Below are positions 55,324-64,000 of a stretch of 64,000 bases of DNA, one piece after another. Source of the DNA: Ilyonectria destructans. Its lineage: Eukaryota > Ascomycota > Sordariomycetes > Hypocreales > Nectriaceae. The stretch covers positions 558,001-622,000 of the forward strand of contig JAHEWK010000002.1 of the NCBI GenBank assembly GCA_020740775.1, in the 5' to 3' direction. The stretch's first letter is position 1. Every line of letters starts with the position of its first letter. A model generated the notes under the pieces. That model searched no databases and was not told the DNA's origin. It saw nothing but the letters and a program-made list of their open reading frames with translations. The position numbers and the translations under genes are program-made.

Positions 55324-56373
55324 CTATATAGGCCTGTACACGCCCGTATAGGGATAGACGGGGATGTACATACTAGTCTCCTCGTCAAGATCGTCGGCGA
55401 CCTGGTAGAAGACGTCCGCGAGCCTACGGAGGTGCTTGGGGGGGACCTTACGGATGACGTCGAGAATGTCATCGTCATCGTCTAGGGCCCGACGCTTACG
55501 GCCGCGGCCGGCTGTGGCCTTACGGCTCCGCTTCGTACCCTTAGGCTTAGCATCTCCATCCTTGGCTAACAACATGTCAGAACGGGGGAGAGCGGGCGAG
55601 AGCGGGGACAAACGGGGGCGTACATACCATAGAGAGTGCAGCGCTTGGCCGCGGAGTTGTAGCGACAGTTCGCACAGGCGCCGTTGATCTGAACGCAGCA
55701 GTCAAACGGGCCTAGGCCCCTCTGGCAAGGGCCGCACGCGTCCGTTCCGGACCGCAAGTTGCCGTACAGATGGTGGAAGGCCGCGTCACAATTGGCACCC
55801 CGCCGAAGGTTGAGAGTGCTGAAAAAAACCGCTCCGTCCGCGCCCGGATGGGTACGGACGCCCATGATGCGCTTGATCTGACATGAGCGTGAGCGTCTGT
55901 TATCATATGATGCTGTACGGCTACGGACGGAAGCGGAAGACAAACCTTGACGTAGTTCTGGGCGAGCGTACGAACGGCCGCGGAAACATTCTTGGAGACG
56001 TCTGGCGAACGGGTCAGAGGCGGGCGTGAGCGGGCAAAGTAGGCAAGAACGGGAGCGTACGCTTGAGGGCCCAGGCGGTCAAATGCTCGCCAACGGTCTC
56101 ATCCGGCTGGCCCTGCTCAAGCTCCGTGTTCGGGAGCCGATGACCATGAACGCGAGTGTCCGGGGGCTTCCAGCTTGGATGGCTGGGGGGAAGCCAGGGT
56201 TGGAAGTCGGACAGCTCGGAGCAGGCGCGTTCGCTCTCAGGACCGCTCGGGGCTGGATTGGCGAGATCAAAAGCGTTTGGGGCCGGATTGGCAAGATCAG
56301 AAACGTTCGACGCCGGACCGGTTCCGGACGTGCCCTTTACACCCATTCCACCCTTACCAGATCCACGGGCCAT
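55324..56373 (-). CDS. transposon-carried DUF3716 (Cys-cluster) protein
   Basis: Four exons (56373-56061, 56001-55946, 55877-55628, 55565-55324; introns 59, 68 and 62 nt) join in phase to 286 residues. The N-terminal half is Gly/Pro/Ser-rich and loose. The conserved part starts with IKRIMGVRTHPGADGAVFFS and holds the DUF3716 cysteine pattern CGPCQRGLGPFDCCVQ, then ACANCRYNSAAKRCTL, likely a zinc-binding fold. A basic stretch (RKATAGRGRKRRALDDDDD) and a helical end follow. DUF3716 proteins occur widely in fungi with no known role. Being inside intact transposon ends, this one is probably part of the transposition machinery. Confidence 0.8.
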
Positions 56374-56967
56374 CGTCGTTGGAGGTGTTCGGTCGTGTTT
56401 GGGAGCGGAGCCCTACGGAAGGTTATACGAAAATGGCTATCGATAAACCGGGGCTGTACGCAAAATGTTAGTATGTGCGTGGCGCCGAACGGGTGCGTGA
56501 AAAGACGGGTAAAATGCGAATGAAGTTGAGATCGAGGCCGGAAGAAACCGTGTGGAACCGTACGGGACCGTACGCTATGTGAATTTCATGGGGAAGGTGG
56601 GGCAAACAACAATTTTTGGGCAACTGCGGAAACTGCTGAAGGCCAGAAAGGCAAGAACCAGTCACAATTGAGCGCCTGCACGGAAGCGATCGCGGTAGTC
56701 CATTTCTGGACAGTTCTGAACGCGAAAAGGACACTGCTTATTCTCCCGATCGGCTAGCGTATGCAGCAAGAGGGTATTATGCGGGCACGGGGTGGAAATG
56801 CAGTGGTCGGGGTTATAAGGGGCTGGAAAGCCCGGGATATAGTAGAAGACCCATAGTTCCTGAAATTTCAAGTGATTCTATTGGCTTCTGTCTAATTGGG
56901 ACTAGCGGCTTCCATCTAGCCAGTGATTGCCAGTGCCCGCGGCTGCCGTGGACCTATCCAAAAAATC
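56374..56967. other. subterminal non-coding region of the transposon
   Basis: Right-hand side of the element between the DUF3716 gene and the right inverted repeat. Contains several CCGTAC/GTACGG words (about 56560-56575) and no gene. Confidence 0.5.
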
Positions 56968-57001
56968 GTTTTGACCCAGTGTAAGATATAGCCTTCCGTA
57001 G
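56968..57001 (-). repeat. right terminal inverted repeat of the integrase transposon
   Basis: 34 bases, exact inverted copy of 51615-51648. Followed by GTAT. Confidence 0.9.
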
Positions 57002-57004
57002 GTA

Positions 57005-57020
57005 TCCATCACGTGATGGA
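57005..57020. promoter_or_regulatory. 16-bp perfect palindrome with CACGTG core
   Basis: TCCATCACGTGATGGA reads the same on both strands and contains the CACGTG E-box bound by bHLH proteins. It overlaps the last base of the transposon's target duplication. Before insertion it lay about 110 bases from the C2H2/Zn2Cys6 regulator start. Confidence 0.6.
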
Positions 57021-57317
57021 GAGCAAGGACAACTAAATTGAAGTTAAGCTGCTTAGCGAATGCCATGGGATTCGTCTATATGGTTAATGGTATGAGATCA
57101 ATTGAGCAGGCAGATTCTCTGACGGAAGCATTCGAGTCTGCAACCCGCTTGCCGCGATGTCTTGCTTCACGTGCAGCTGGGCCTCAGCTCTCACTGCCTG
57201 AGACGACCAGGCCAATTAAGAGATAGCCAAGACTTAGATGCCCACTCGGTAATCAGCTCCTCAATGTACGAGGATACGTACCGTAATGTCCGGGGTAGGC
57301 TCTGTCCTGAGAACTGA

Positions 57318-57437
57318 TGTGGGTTTATTCCGATACTAATGTGTTGCTGATCATGTGGGCTTTTCGACATGATGCTATTTCGGTTCACGTAGTGTGGGAT
57401 TTTGCCGAGTGCATGAAACAATGTGGGTTTACCCCGA
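57318..57437 (+). promoter_or_regulatory. four-copy TGTGGGNTTTNNCCGA promoter motif
   Basis: Copies start at 57318, 57354, 57393 and 57422, all on the plus strand, spaced 36, 39 and 29 bases. The second copy is one base shorter, ending CGA. The array lies 145-265 bases before the complex I subunit start and looks like a multi-copy regulator site. Confidence 0.6.
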
Positions 57438-57581
57438 GACTGAGGTCTCCGACTTCTTTATTATTAAACCTTTCTTCTCTGGCCATTTTAAACTGGTATT
57501 TTTGTATTTCCCTTCTTTGCAGTCGAGTTTCAGTCCTATACCACCAAGTATGAAGCTACAGCTGAGGCAAACCGGTACGAG

Positions 57582-58382
57582 ATGGTACCACTCAACCCAT
57601 TGGCCACTGCTAACACGCCCCTAGCCCTTCAAGCACGTGGGATCGCGAGACTCATATCGATACAATCTTCTCATGATGGATTCATTCCCCGGCAGTCCCA
57701 TTTAGCTGTGTGTAGCGGGGGCCGGGCTTTGCACAACACTCCTGCCAATGCAACCGGCGCATCCACCAGAGAGCCACGGGCACCGGTGACACCTCCAAGC
57801 TCAATCACCAAACCTAACAGACAGGAGCGAGCACTCATGAGCGAAGTTAAGCCAACGGGCGTGGTTGAACATATTCTGTACCTAATTCATCTCTTCCACA
57901 TCCTCTCCACTGTCTAATCACAAATGTCCAGTACCACTGCGGACACGATCGCCTCCTGGGCTCGAAACGGTTCCTTCTGGCCACTCAGTTTCGGTCTCGC
58001 CTGCTGTGCTGTCGAAATGATGCACGCTTCCATGTCCCGCTACGACCAGGATCGCCTTGGTATCATCTTCCGCGCTTCGCCGCGCCACTCCGACGTCATG
58101 ATAGTTGCCGGCACTGTTACGAATAAGATGGGGCCAGCTCTTCGCCAGGTCTACGACCAGATGCCCGAGCCTAAATGGGTCATCAGCATGGGGAGCTGTG
58201 CTAACGGCGGTGGATATTATCATTACAGCTACAGCGTTGTCCGAGGCGTTGATCGACTTGTCCCTGTGGATATCTACGTCCCAGGATGCCCTCCTACAGC
58301 AGAGGCACTCCTGTATGGAGTTTTTCAGTTGCAAAGAAAGATTCGCCGAACAAAGACTTCAAGGATGTGGTATAGGAAGTGA
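57582..58382 (+). CDS. complex I PSST/NDUFS7-type subunit, divergent copy
   Basis: Two exons, 57582-57877 and 57932-58382 (54-nt intron), give 248 residues. The first 75 residues are an Arg/Ser-rich presequence ([17 protein letters not shown]) for mitochondria. The subunit carries iron-sulphur cluster N2, which hands electrons to ubiquinone. Its four ligand Cys are present: the CC pair in [12 protein letters not shown], and one each in [11 protein letters not shown] and [11 protein letters not shown]. Several positions usually fixed are changed (SFWPLSFG for [24 protein letters not shown] where RGCDR is usual). So this looks like a second, faster-evolving copy, not the housekeeping gene. Next gene is a flavin monooxygenase on the other strand. 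Confidence 0.85.
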
Positions 58383-58948
58383 ACTGAAACCTTCATCGGC
58401 TTGGCAGTGGTGTACTGTTTGTCGCCTCAATTGTTCCTGTTAGAATTGCCAAAGGCCTACAAAATTCCAACCCCCTAGATGTTTGTACAATATTCAACGA
58501 TCTCGAATAGAGCGGGAGCTATGCAATCGATAAGAAAAATAGAATGCATAGTCTTCGTATTCTGGGGTAGATCGCGCCGCCCCAAAACTGCATTGTAAGT
58601 GGCCTACCCTAGAACTAAGTGAGACTTCACCACGTGTCCAAAGTCTACATGATTATAGAAGTTTACTATCCAGGTTCTATCAATTGACCCCTTTTTATAT
58701 CAGTGTACATGCTAGAGGCAGTCGGGATTCAGAATGACCAAGCTCATCATCGATCTCTAAGAGAAGCGGATCGCGCTGTTCACGCACCTGGTCTTAACGT
58801 GAGTTGTGCTCCTGGCGATGGCTATACGGCGCTGCCCCACAACGACATGACTTTAATCACGAACTGGGCACCTCTGCTGCTACCATATTAAGTGGGTATT
58901 TTCTCTTGAACGGATTGCATAAAATGTTACTCTGGATACAACGCTATC
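58383..58948. other. intergenic between convergent genes
   Basis: 3' regions of the PSST-type and monooxygenase genes; no other gene seen. Confidence 0.45.
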
Positions 58949-60695
58949 TTAATTCAAATACCTTTCTTTCGACTGCAACTCTGCCCATTCCTGTACCAAG
59001 CCCTTGTAATCCCGGGGCTTGTACGGCTCAGTCAACTCCAACATGGCCGTTTCCTTCCGGTGGCTTCGTAGACCCAGATCATTCAGCAACAGATCCACGT
59101 ATGGAAGGGAATCGAAGGCAAAGTCTGGAAGGTTGGCGCCGTATCCGCAGGGATACCTCCACTTCCCGAATTGAGAGTGAAGCATTATTTCTTTCGTAAC
59201 TTCATCGGCAGACTTTGGCGCTCGCTTCAGCTTTTTGTCAAAAAAGCCACAGATCCACAAGGCCTGGGTTGAGGCGAACATGGAAGTGGAGGTGGTCGAG
59301 ACCATGCCCGCAAATGCAATATTGCGCTTGAATACTGCTTCGGAAGGGATAATGAACCGGTAGTTGCGCAGCGGCTCTTCCTTCTTGGGCTCGTATCTAA
59401 GAATAGGTTGGGCCTTGAGGCCCGGGAAGGTGTCGCGAACCTCCTTGTCGGCCTGTTTGATGAGACTCTCACGCTCCTCGGGTGACTTTTCGAGAGCGCT
59501 GCTGAAATTGGCGAATTTGATGCTCGACTCTTTCTTCCAACCTGTGGCGCAAATGACGGCGTCGGTGTCAATGGCCTCTCCATTGGTTAGATGGACCGTG
59601 GTACCATCCAATTTGGCAATATCGGCAATGTGAACACGAATCTTACCCTCCTTGACCAGGTCAAAGAAGTTGGTAGGGTAGTTGTGGATTCCGATGCCAC
59701 TGCCGGTCCAGAACGCGTTCTGCCAGGGCTTGAGCTTGAACAACTCCGGGTGCTCATCGTAACCATGGTCTTGAATCACGGAAGAACTGAGCACGTTCCA
59801 GAAGTTGTCCACCAGGAATCGTCCCACAGCGGTGCCGTGAAGCAAACCCCGCGGCGTGCCAAAGCCGTCTTCCCCTCCCCACGGGCAGGGGCTGAACCAC
59901 GTCAACATGCGTGTGTTCAAGAGCTCTTCCATCATCTTCTTCCACGGAGTGACATATGGCGGGCAGATCCATACTGGACCCTGTCCTGTTGGTCGTATGA
60001 TCAAGTCGACTTGAGCATCACCGGTCGATGCGAATGCGTAGGCACAATCGAACGCGGATTTTCCTCCTCCGACCACGACCGTTTTCTTGCACGTGTCCAC
60101 TGTGTCGGATTGAGTACAGAAGTCTTTGGCGTGGAATAGGCGGGAGGTGAATGTTTCTTGGCCAGGATAACTGGGCATGTTGGGTTGCGATGTCAAGCCA
60201 GTGGCCACGATCAGCTTCTTGGCCTGGAGGGTCTCCTGAGCGCCGCCAGTCTTTGCTGAGACATCAATCTCCCAGCCGCCGTCATCTGTAGCCTTGATGC
60301 CATCGACTTTGGTGTTGAACTTCGTCCTCTCAAAAACGCCGAATTTCTTGGCAAAGTCTGTGAGATAGCGGTGCAGAACTGCTCCCGGGATATGCTCGCC
60401 GGGCTTCACGCCATAAATGTCCTCCGACATGGGCAAGTCGGCATATTCATAAGAGCCCCAGAGATTGTTTGACTTCAATCCAGGGTACAGTCTGTCCTTG
60501 GACCATGTCCCGCCACAGCTGTTCTCTGCTTCAATGACCAGGATTTTCTCTTCTTGGTGCAACTCGATGTATGTCTTTGCGGCTGCAAGACCATACCACC
60601 CTGAGATTTGTAAGTAATTGGCTCTGGTTTATCGATGCATTGTGAAGTCACTACATACCGGCACCAATCACGATGAGATCGTAAGAGTTGCTCAT
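58949..60695 (-). CDS. flavin-containing monooxygenase (FMO-like)
   Basis: Two exons, 60695-60659 and 60600-58949 (58-nt intron), give 562 residues. The start MSNSYDLIVIGAGWYGLAAA is the FAD Rossmann motif, formed across the intron. GGTWSKDRLYPGLKSNN follows. A second dinucleotide fold for NADPH is VVVGGGKSAFDCAYAF, and VICATGWKK is the family's ATG motif. The enzyme class adds oxygen to N or S atoms or acts as a Baeyer-Villiger oxidase; no FxGxxxHxxxW motif is evident, so a simple FMO is favoured. The C-terminal 150 residues have hydrophobic stretches. It could belong to a small metabolite cluster with the SDR and regulator to its right. Confidence 0.88.
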
Positions 60696-62114
60696 AATTT
60701 CTGCACGCAGTCGGCCAATGTCAATGAGTGAGTGTTTGTGTTTATTGAAGAGTAAAGACGACGGCGTTCTCGAATGTGTCGACATTAGATGGCTGGATCG
60801 TGGTACTCTTATGTAATGCGGCTTCCGTAGTCGGGTATTGCACAGTTTGATATCGACACTGCCTTCCGTCAAATAGAATACCGTGCCCGAAACACTGTTA
60901 CACAGGTAGAGTTCAGCACTAAGAGTGCTCGAAATCCTCCATTGGGTTGAGGCTCCGTCGATAAGAACACGCCCGCTATGATAGTCCCTGCGCTAGTAGA
61001 CCCGACTCAGGGGGAGCTGACTCAAATCTGGATACGAAGCCAACGCTGTCCAACCACATCCCGGATCCACTCGTCGTCGCGTTTGAAGGCACGTATTACA
61101 CAAAGTCTTGATGTGGATGTTCAATTAAATCCCATAAAGATAAGAAGGTCTTGTGTCTCGCTTCTTGCCTCCTATCAGTTCTCAGAAGTCCCCTGGCCAG
61201 TGATTTGATTGAGATGTCACTCGGACTTAATTTCGGCGGATAATTGCGTCGTGCTCTCATCCGCCGTAATACCGTGTCTGGTCAAGGTCACCCGTGCACT
61301 ACACAGCGGATGTGCAATACCATCGTACCACATGGCTTGTTGAATTAGCCATGATTCGTGTCTGTATCACTCCGGCTGCTCTATCTTCCAATCAACCACT
61401 GTGCGACAGAGGACGGCAGACCATTTACGAATTAGATGCGAGTAGGTATCGGAATGTAGGCAACCGACCATGTTCACAACCGCAGCATCCATGTTCCCGC
61501 TCAGCTATACACCGCCATTATCCGCTTCATTCATTCGGATGCATGTGCGACATTGACGAAGCCCTACTTCGTAGAACCCGAATTCTAGGGGCTTTTCTGG
61601 AGTGCCCGCCACGTGTTCACACAGTGCGTTGTCACTCATCGGGTAGCGTTCTTCATCACCGCCCCAGGTTTCCCCGGATTTGTCTAGACTTTGTGAGGGG
61701 TGGATGGGTTTATCTGTGTAGCTCCCTTTGGCCACGCATCGGTGACAAGGCTAAACCAAAACAAGCAAGACTAGAACAAGAGACCCAGTGATGACTTAGC
61801 GATAATGGTCAAGTGATAGATAAGGTGGACGGGCGAAATGTGTCCTTGATAGAGCAATTGGCGGCCAATTAATTACGGGTCGGCTACGAGGGGTTTCTAT
61901 CCGACGAAGTGGCGGATACGGGCTACGCATTTGGTGAGGGGCCATTGCGACGGATCAACAGACCAATCAATGCGATGTGGCTCCCGTCATCGATTTAGGG
62001 TTTGCCGAAACTTCAGGCCAAGATATAAACTGTCGGCCCCGAGCCGACATCGCGAAGGAACCAAGTTTCACGGAATCCTTGTCATTTTTCCGTTCCCACT
62101 CCGCACCGCTCACC
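60696..62114. other. divergent intergenic region, no gene seen
   Basis: Shared upstream region of the monooxygenase (-) and SDR (+) genes. A 165-codon plus-strand frame at 61294-61791 has no recognisable motif and is not called. Confidence 0.4.
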
Positions 62115-63002
62115 ATGTCCGACGCACTCGAAGATGTCCGCCCGATGTTCGATCTGGGCAAGCGTAATTACGTTGTCACAGGAGGAGCCCAGGGCATTGG
62201 GTTTGCTGTGACGCGCGCCATTTGTGAGATGGGCGGCAACGTCGCTGTCATGGATATCCAAGAAAAGCCCGTCGAGGAGTTCAACACTCTCAGCACAAAG
62301 TTCGGTGCAAAGACTGTCTACATTCGGACCGATGTCACAGATGAGTCAAGCCTGACCAGCGCTTTCACTCGGGCATTGGAGGAGCTGGGATCTATTGATG
62401 GATGCGTGCCTTGTGCGGGGATCGCCATTGACAAGCCGTTTGTGGATCAAACCTGGGACGAGTTCACACGAATCCAGAACATCAACGTAAGCTCAGCCAA
62501 CGTGCCTCAGTCTTTGTACTACGTGCAGTGCTAATACTCAAGACAGGTACGGGGCACATTCTTCACAGCACAGATGGTTGCCAAGCACCTGATTGGAAGA
62601 GGCTCAGGTGGCAGCATGGTTCTCATTGCCTCGCAGTCAGCCCACATCGGGCTACCAGGATACCGGATGGCAGCCTACAACGCGTCCAAGGGCGGCGTGA
62701 TGATGCTGTCAAAGGCCCTGGCTGTTGAGCTGGCACCCCACAACATCCGCGTCAACACTATCTCACCAGGGTTTGTCGACTCTGACATGACGCGAGATGT
62801 GAGGGAGTCTAAGAGCAAGCGGGAGGGTGAGCAAATGTGGCTCTCGCCTCCCATGAAGCGACTGAGCACACAGAATGACCTCACAGGTGCTGTTATTTAC
62901 CTGCTAAGTAGCGCTTCCCGTTTTACCACTGCGGCAGACATCCCGATCACTGGAGGTCTCCATGCTGGTACCATTGATGGCTTAATTAGTTATGACCAAT
63001 GA
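62115..63002 (+). CDS. SDR polyol (sorbitol/mannitol-type) dehydrogenase-like
   Basis: Two exons, 62115-62486 and 62547-63002 (60-nt intron), give 275 residues. The cofactor motif TGGAQGIGF is at residues 22-30, with an Asp two strands later (VAVMDIQ) that favours NAD. PCAGIAIDKPF replaces the usual NNAG. The active site shows LIASQSAHIGLPGYRMAAYN, with the catalytic Tyr and Lys in YNASKGG. The late NTISPGFVDSDMT segment matches the sorbitol/mannitol-2-dehydrogenase-like group. The ATG at 62115 is in a strong context (caccATGtc). Its position opposite an FMO and near a regulator suggests, but does not prove, a joint pathway. Confidence 0.85.
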
Positions 63003-63385
63003 ACTATATAATGGTACAGCAGGCTTTGGCATGTTTCAAGGATTGAAACACGCTGAATGAGACTTGATATATCGTTTTTCTCAGCTCTAAGATTTGTCAT
63101 CTCTTCTTGCGTCATACTTCAAGGCCATATGAGTTCACAATTAGAATGAATGAACCTTCATCCAAGCCGACAGAGCACGGCAGCCAGGGATGAATTATAG
63201 GCAAGAATGGCATCCGAAACAGAGTTATTGTGAGCCCATCGTACGATATTAGGTCTAAGCAAGATGGGTATAATGGTAACACCAGCTAGTACGGCAGCCA
63301 GGGGAGAGCGAACGGGGTCTCCGTGCGGGCTGGGCCAGATGCTGTATAATATCTGTAAAATGTGTACCCAAAGCTTGCCCTACCA
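63003..63385. other. intergenic between convergent genes
   Basis: 3' ends of the SDR and the regulator gene; nothing else seen. Confidence 0.45.
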
Positions 63386-64000
63386 TCAGTCATGAAAGTC
63401 CTCATATAGGAACATGCTAGGACTTCCAAACTCCTCAACATAGATTCCAGCCACAAACTCCTCCCACATTCTCCATGACTGATCCGACACGTCCATCAGG
63501 GGAGGCGTGCCTGTAGGGATATCAGTGGCCATTTCAGACGGGGTTTCCAAGGACAGCGGAGTCTGGTTGCACACCAGCGGCGGCGTCAATAAAACAGCCG
63601 CTGCCCCAGTTGCCAGTTCAGAGCTGGGAGTTGAAATGGTGTCTGAAAGTCCAGTCAAGTCTGCCACTGGTCTCTCACGTGGACTCTCTCCCGAATCACA
63701 ACCGGCTTCTAATAGCAGAGCCAGCCTTTCACGCGTACGGCGCATTAACTTTGCTAATGGTCCCTGTAGCACCCCGTCGTTATGTTTCGCGATAGCATCT
63801 TGATGGCGTTGGTACGACGCCTCAACCAGTGGCCAGACACGGCGCAAAAGGGCCGTGTCATCGCAGACGTAGCACTCGGCAAAGGCAATTGCCAGAGTGT
63901 GCCATGGAATGCTCACGCACCAGCGAAACCCCTCTCCTCGTGGATCGGTATGCATCAGCTGCGCCTTCTCAAGGACAGTCAACGTTAGACGCAAGAGCTC
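63386..64000 (-). CDS. fungal-specific regulator, C-terminal part (runs off window)
   Basis: The frame enters at the window edge (64000) and ends with a stop at 63386, giving the last 204 residues. Segments such as WHTLAIAFAECYVCDDTALL and RRVWPLVEASYQRHQDAIAK resemble the end of the fungal_trans domain of Zn2Cys6 regulators. A Ser/Thr/Pro-rich linker and a final WRMWEEFVAGIYVEEFGS stretch form a typical acidic/aromatic activation tail. The DNA-binding part would be to the right of the window. It may control the neighbouring SDR and monooxygenase genes. Confidence 0.6.
   Translation of the reverse strand, partial: ELLRLTLTVLEKAQLMHTDPRGEGFRWCVSIPWHTLAIAFAECYVCDDTALLRRVWPLVEASYQRHQDAIAKHNDGVLQGPLAKLMRRTRERLALLLEAGCDSGESPRERPVADLTGLSDTISTPSSELATGAAAVLLTPPLVCNQTPLSLETPSEMATDIPTGTPPLMDVSDQSWRMWEEFVAGIYVEEFGSPSMFLYEDFHD

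Larger units (their letters stand above)
51615..57001. mobile_element. 5.4-kb integrase-type DNA transposon with three genes
   Basis: Perfect 34-bp terminal inverted repeats lie at 51615-51648 and 56968-57001 (starting CTACGGAAGGCTATATCTTA on both strands). They are flanked by a 4-bp direct duplication GTAT (51611-51614 and 57002-57005). Inside: an unknown 401-residue protein (+), an rve-type integrase (-) and a DUF3716 protein (-), all with open, spliceable frames and no stop-codon decay. The 4-bp duplication and retroviral-type integrase recall Ginger-like elements, but the end sequence differs from their usual TGT start, so the superfamily is left open. The intact ends and genes suggest a young, possibly active copy. 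Confidence 0.85.

Noticed and set aside
51615..57001. A Starship-type giant element
   Set aside because: No tyrosine-recombinase captain (DUF3435) gene is present. The element is 5.4 kb with terminal inverted repeats and a DDE integrase.
57924..58382. An intronless, presequence-lacking complex I subunit (retrogene idea)
   Set aside because: A 54-nt intron joins it to an upstream exon with a mitochondrial presequence, so the gene is complete.
61294..61791. A 165-codon plus-strand frame in the promoter between the monooxygenase and SDR genes
   Set aside because: No recognisable domain or composition bias, and it overlaps another open frame on the minus strand.
58949..64000. A confirmed secondary-metabolite cluster
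   Set aside because: A monooxygenase, an SDR and a regulator are present, but no backbone synthase (PKS, NRPS or terpene cyclase) is in the window. The idea is kept only as a possibility.
1..64000. CRISPR arrays, operons, ribosome-binding sites, tRNA or rRNA genes
   Set aside because: The DNA is fungal nuclear. No spacer-repeat arrays were seen, and no tRNA cloverleaf or rRNA segment was recognised by eye.

Overview
The window is nuclear DNA of a filamentous ascomycete (Pezizomycotina, most likely a Sordariomycete). Almost every gene has one to nine introns of 48-130 nt with GT..AG borders and CTRAC-like branch points. The families are fungal: cutinase, sedolisin, rhodopsin-domain (PTH11-like) receptors, Zn2Cys6 regulators, CRH transglycosylase, DUF3425, DUF3716. 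Several elements and gene relics carry AT-biased stop codons that would fit repeat-induced point mutation. Exon models below were built by reading splice sites and phases by eye; each was checked for a multiple-of-three total.

Layout. 1-9 kb: the 5' part of an APH-like kinase, a truncated NLR-type (nucleoside-phosphorylase domain) relic, a secreted cutinase, a sedolisin peptidase, then gene-poor DNA with a 148-bp inverted-repeat element and a broken LINE. 9-18.5 kb: a rhodopsin-domain protein, 3 kb of empty sequence, an arylsulfotransferase-fold protein, and a divergent pair (ferric-reductase-like oxidoreductase and a GPI-type DM13 protein) sharing a promoter with four ~125-bp tandem repeats. 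19-34.5 kb: relics of acetoacetyl-CoA synthetase and of a DUF3425 regulator, an SDR, a secreted GH3 beta-glucosidase with a CreA-site cluster upstream, a cupin protein, an MDR reductase, a second rhodopsin-domain protein, a possible small secreted protein, and a CRH wall transglycosylase with a frameshift.

35-44.6 kb looks like a decayed proline/hydroxyproline catabolic cluster: a mitochondrial carrier relic, the C-terminal third of P5C dehydrogenase, an inserted Tc1/mariner copy, an intact proline dehydrogenase, a DapA/HOGA-type aldolase, and an intact ten-exon Zn2Cys6 regulator. 45-49.6 kb holds two protein-kinase fragments around two orphan genes: a Cys-cluster membrane protein and a triple-repeat protein with three PPTY motifs.

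49.6-57 kb: a C2H2+Zn2Cys6 regulator whose promoter is occupied by a 5,387-bp DNA transposon (perfect 34-bp terminal inverted repeats, 4-bp GTAT duplication) carrying three apparently intact genes: an unknown protein, an rve-type integrase and a DUF3716 protein. 57-64 kb: a divergent complete complex I PSST subunit with a four-copy promoter motif, a flavin monooxygenase, an SDR and the C-terminal part of another fungal regulator.

The best candidates for something new are the integrase/DUF3716 transposon, the hydroxyproline-type cluster, the DM13-ferric reductase pair with its repeat promoter, and the PPxY triple-repeat orphan.
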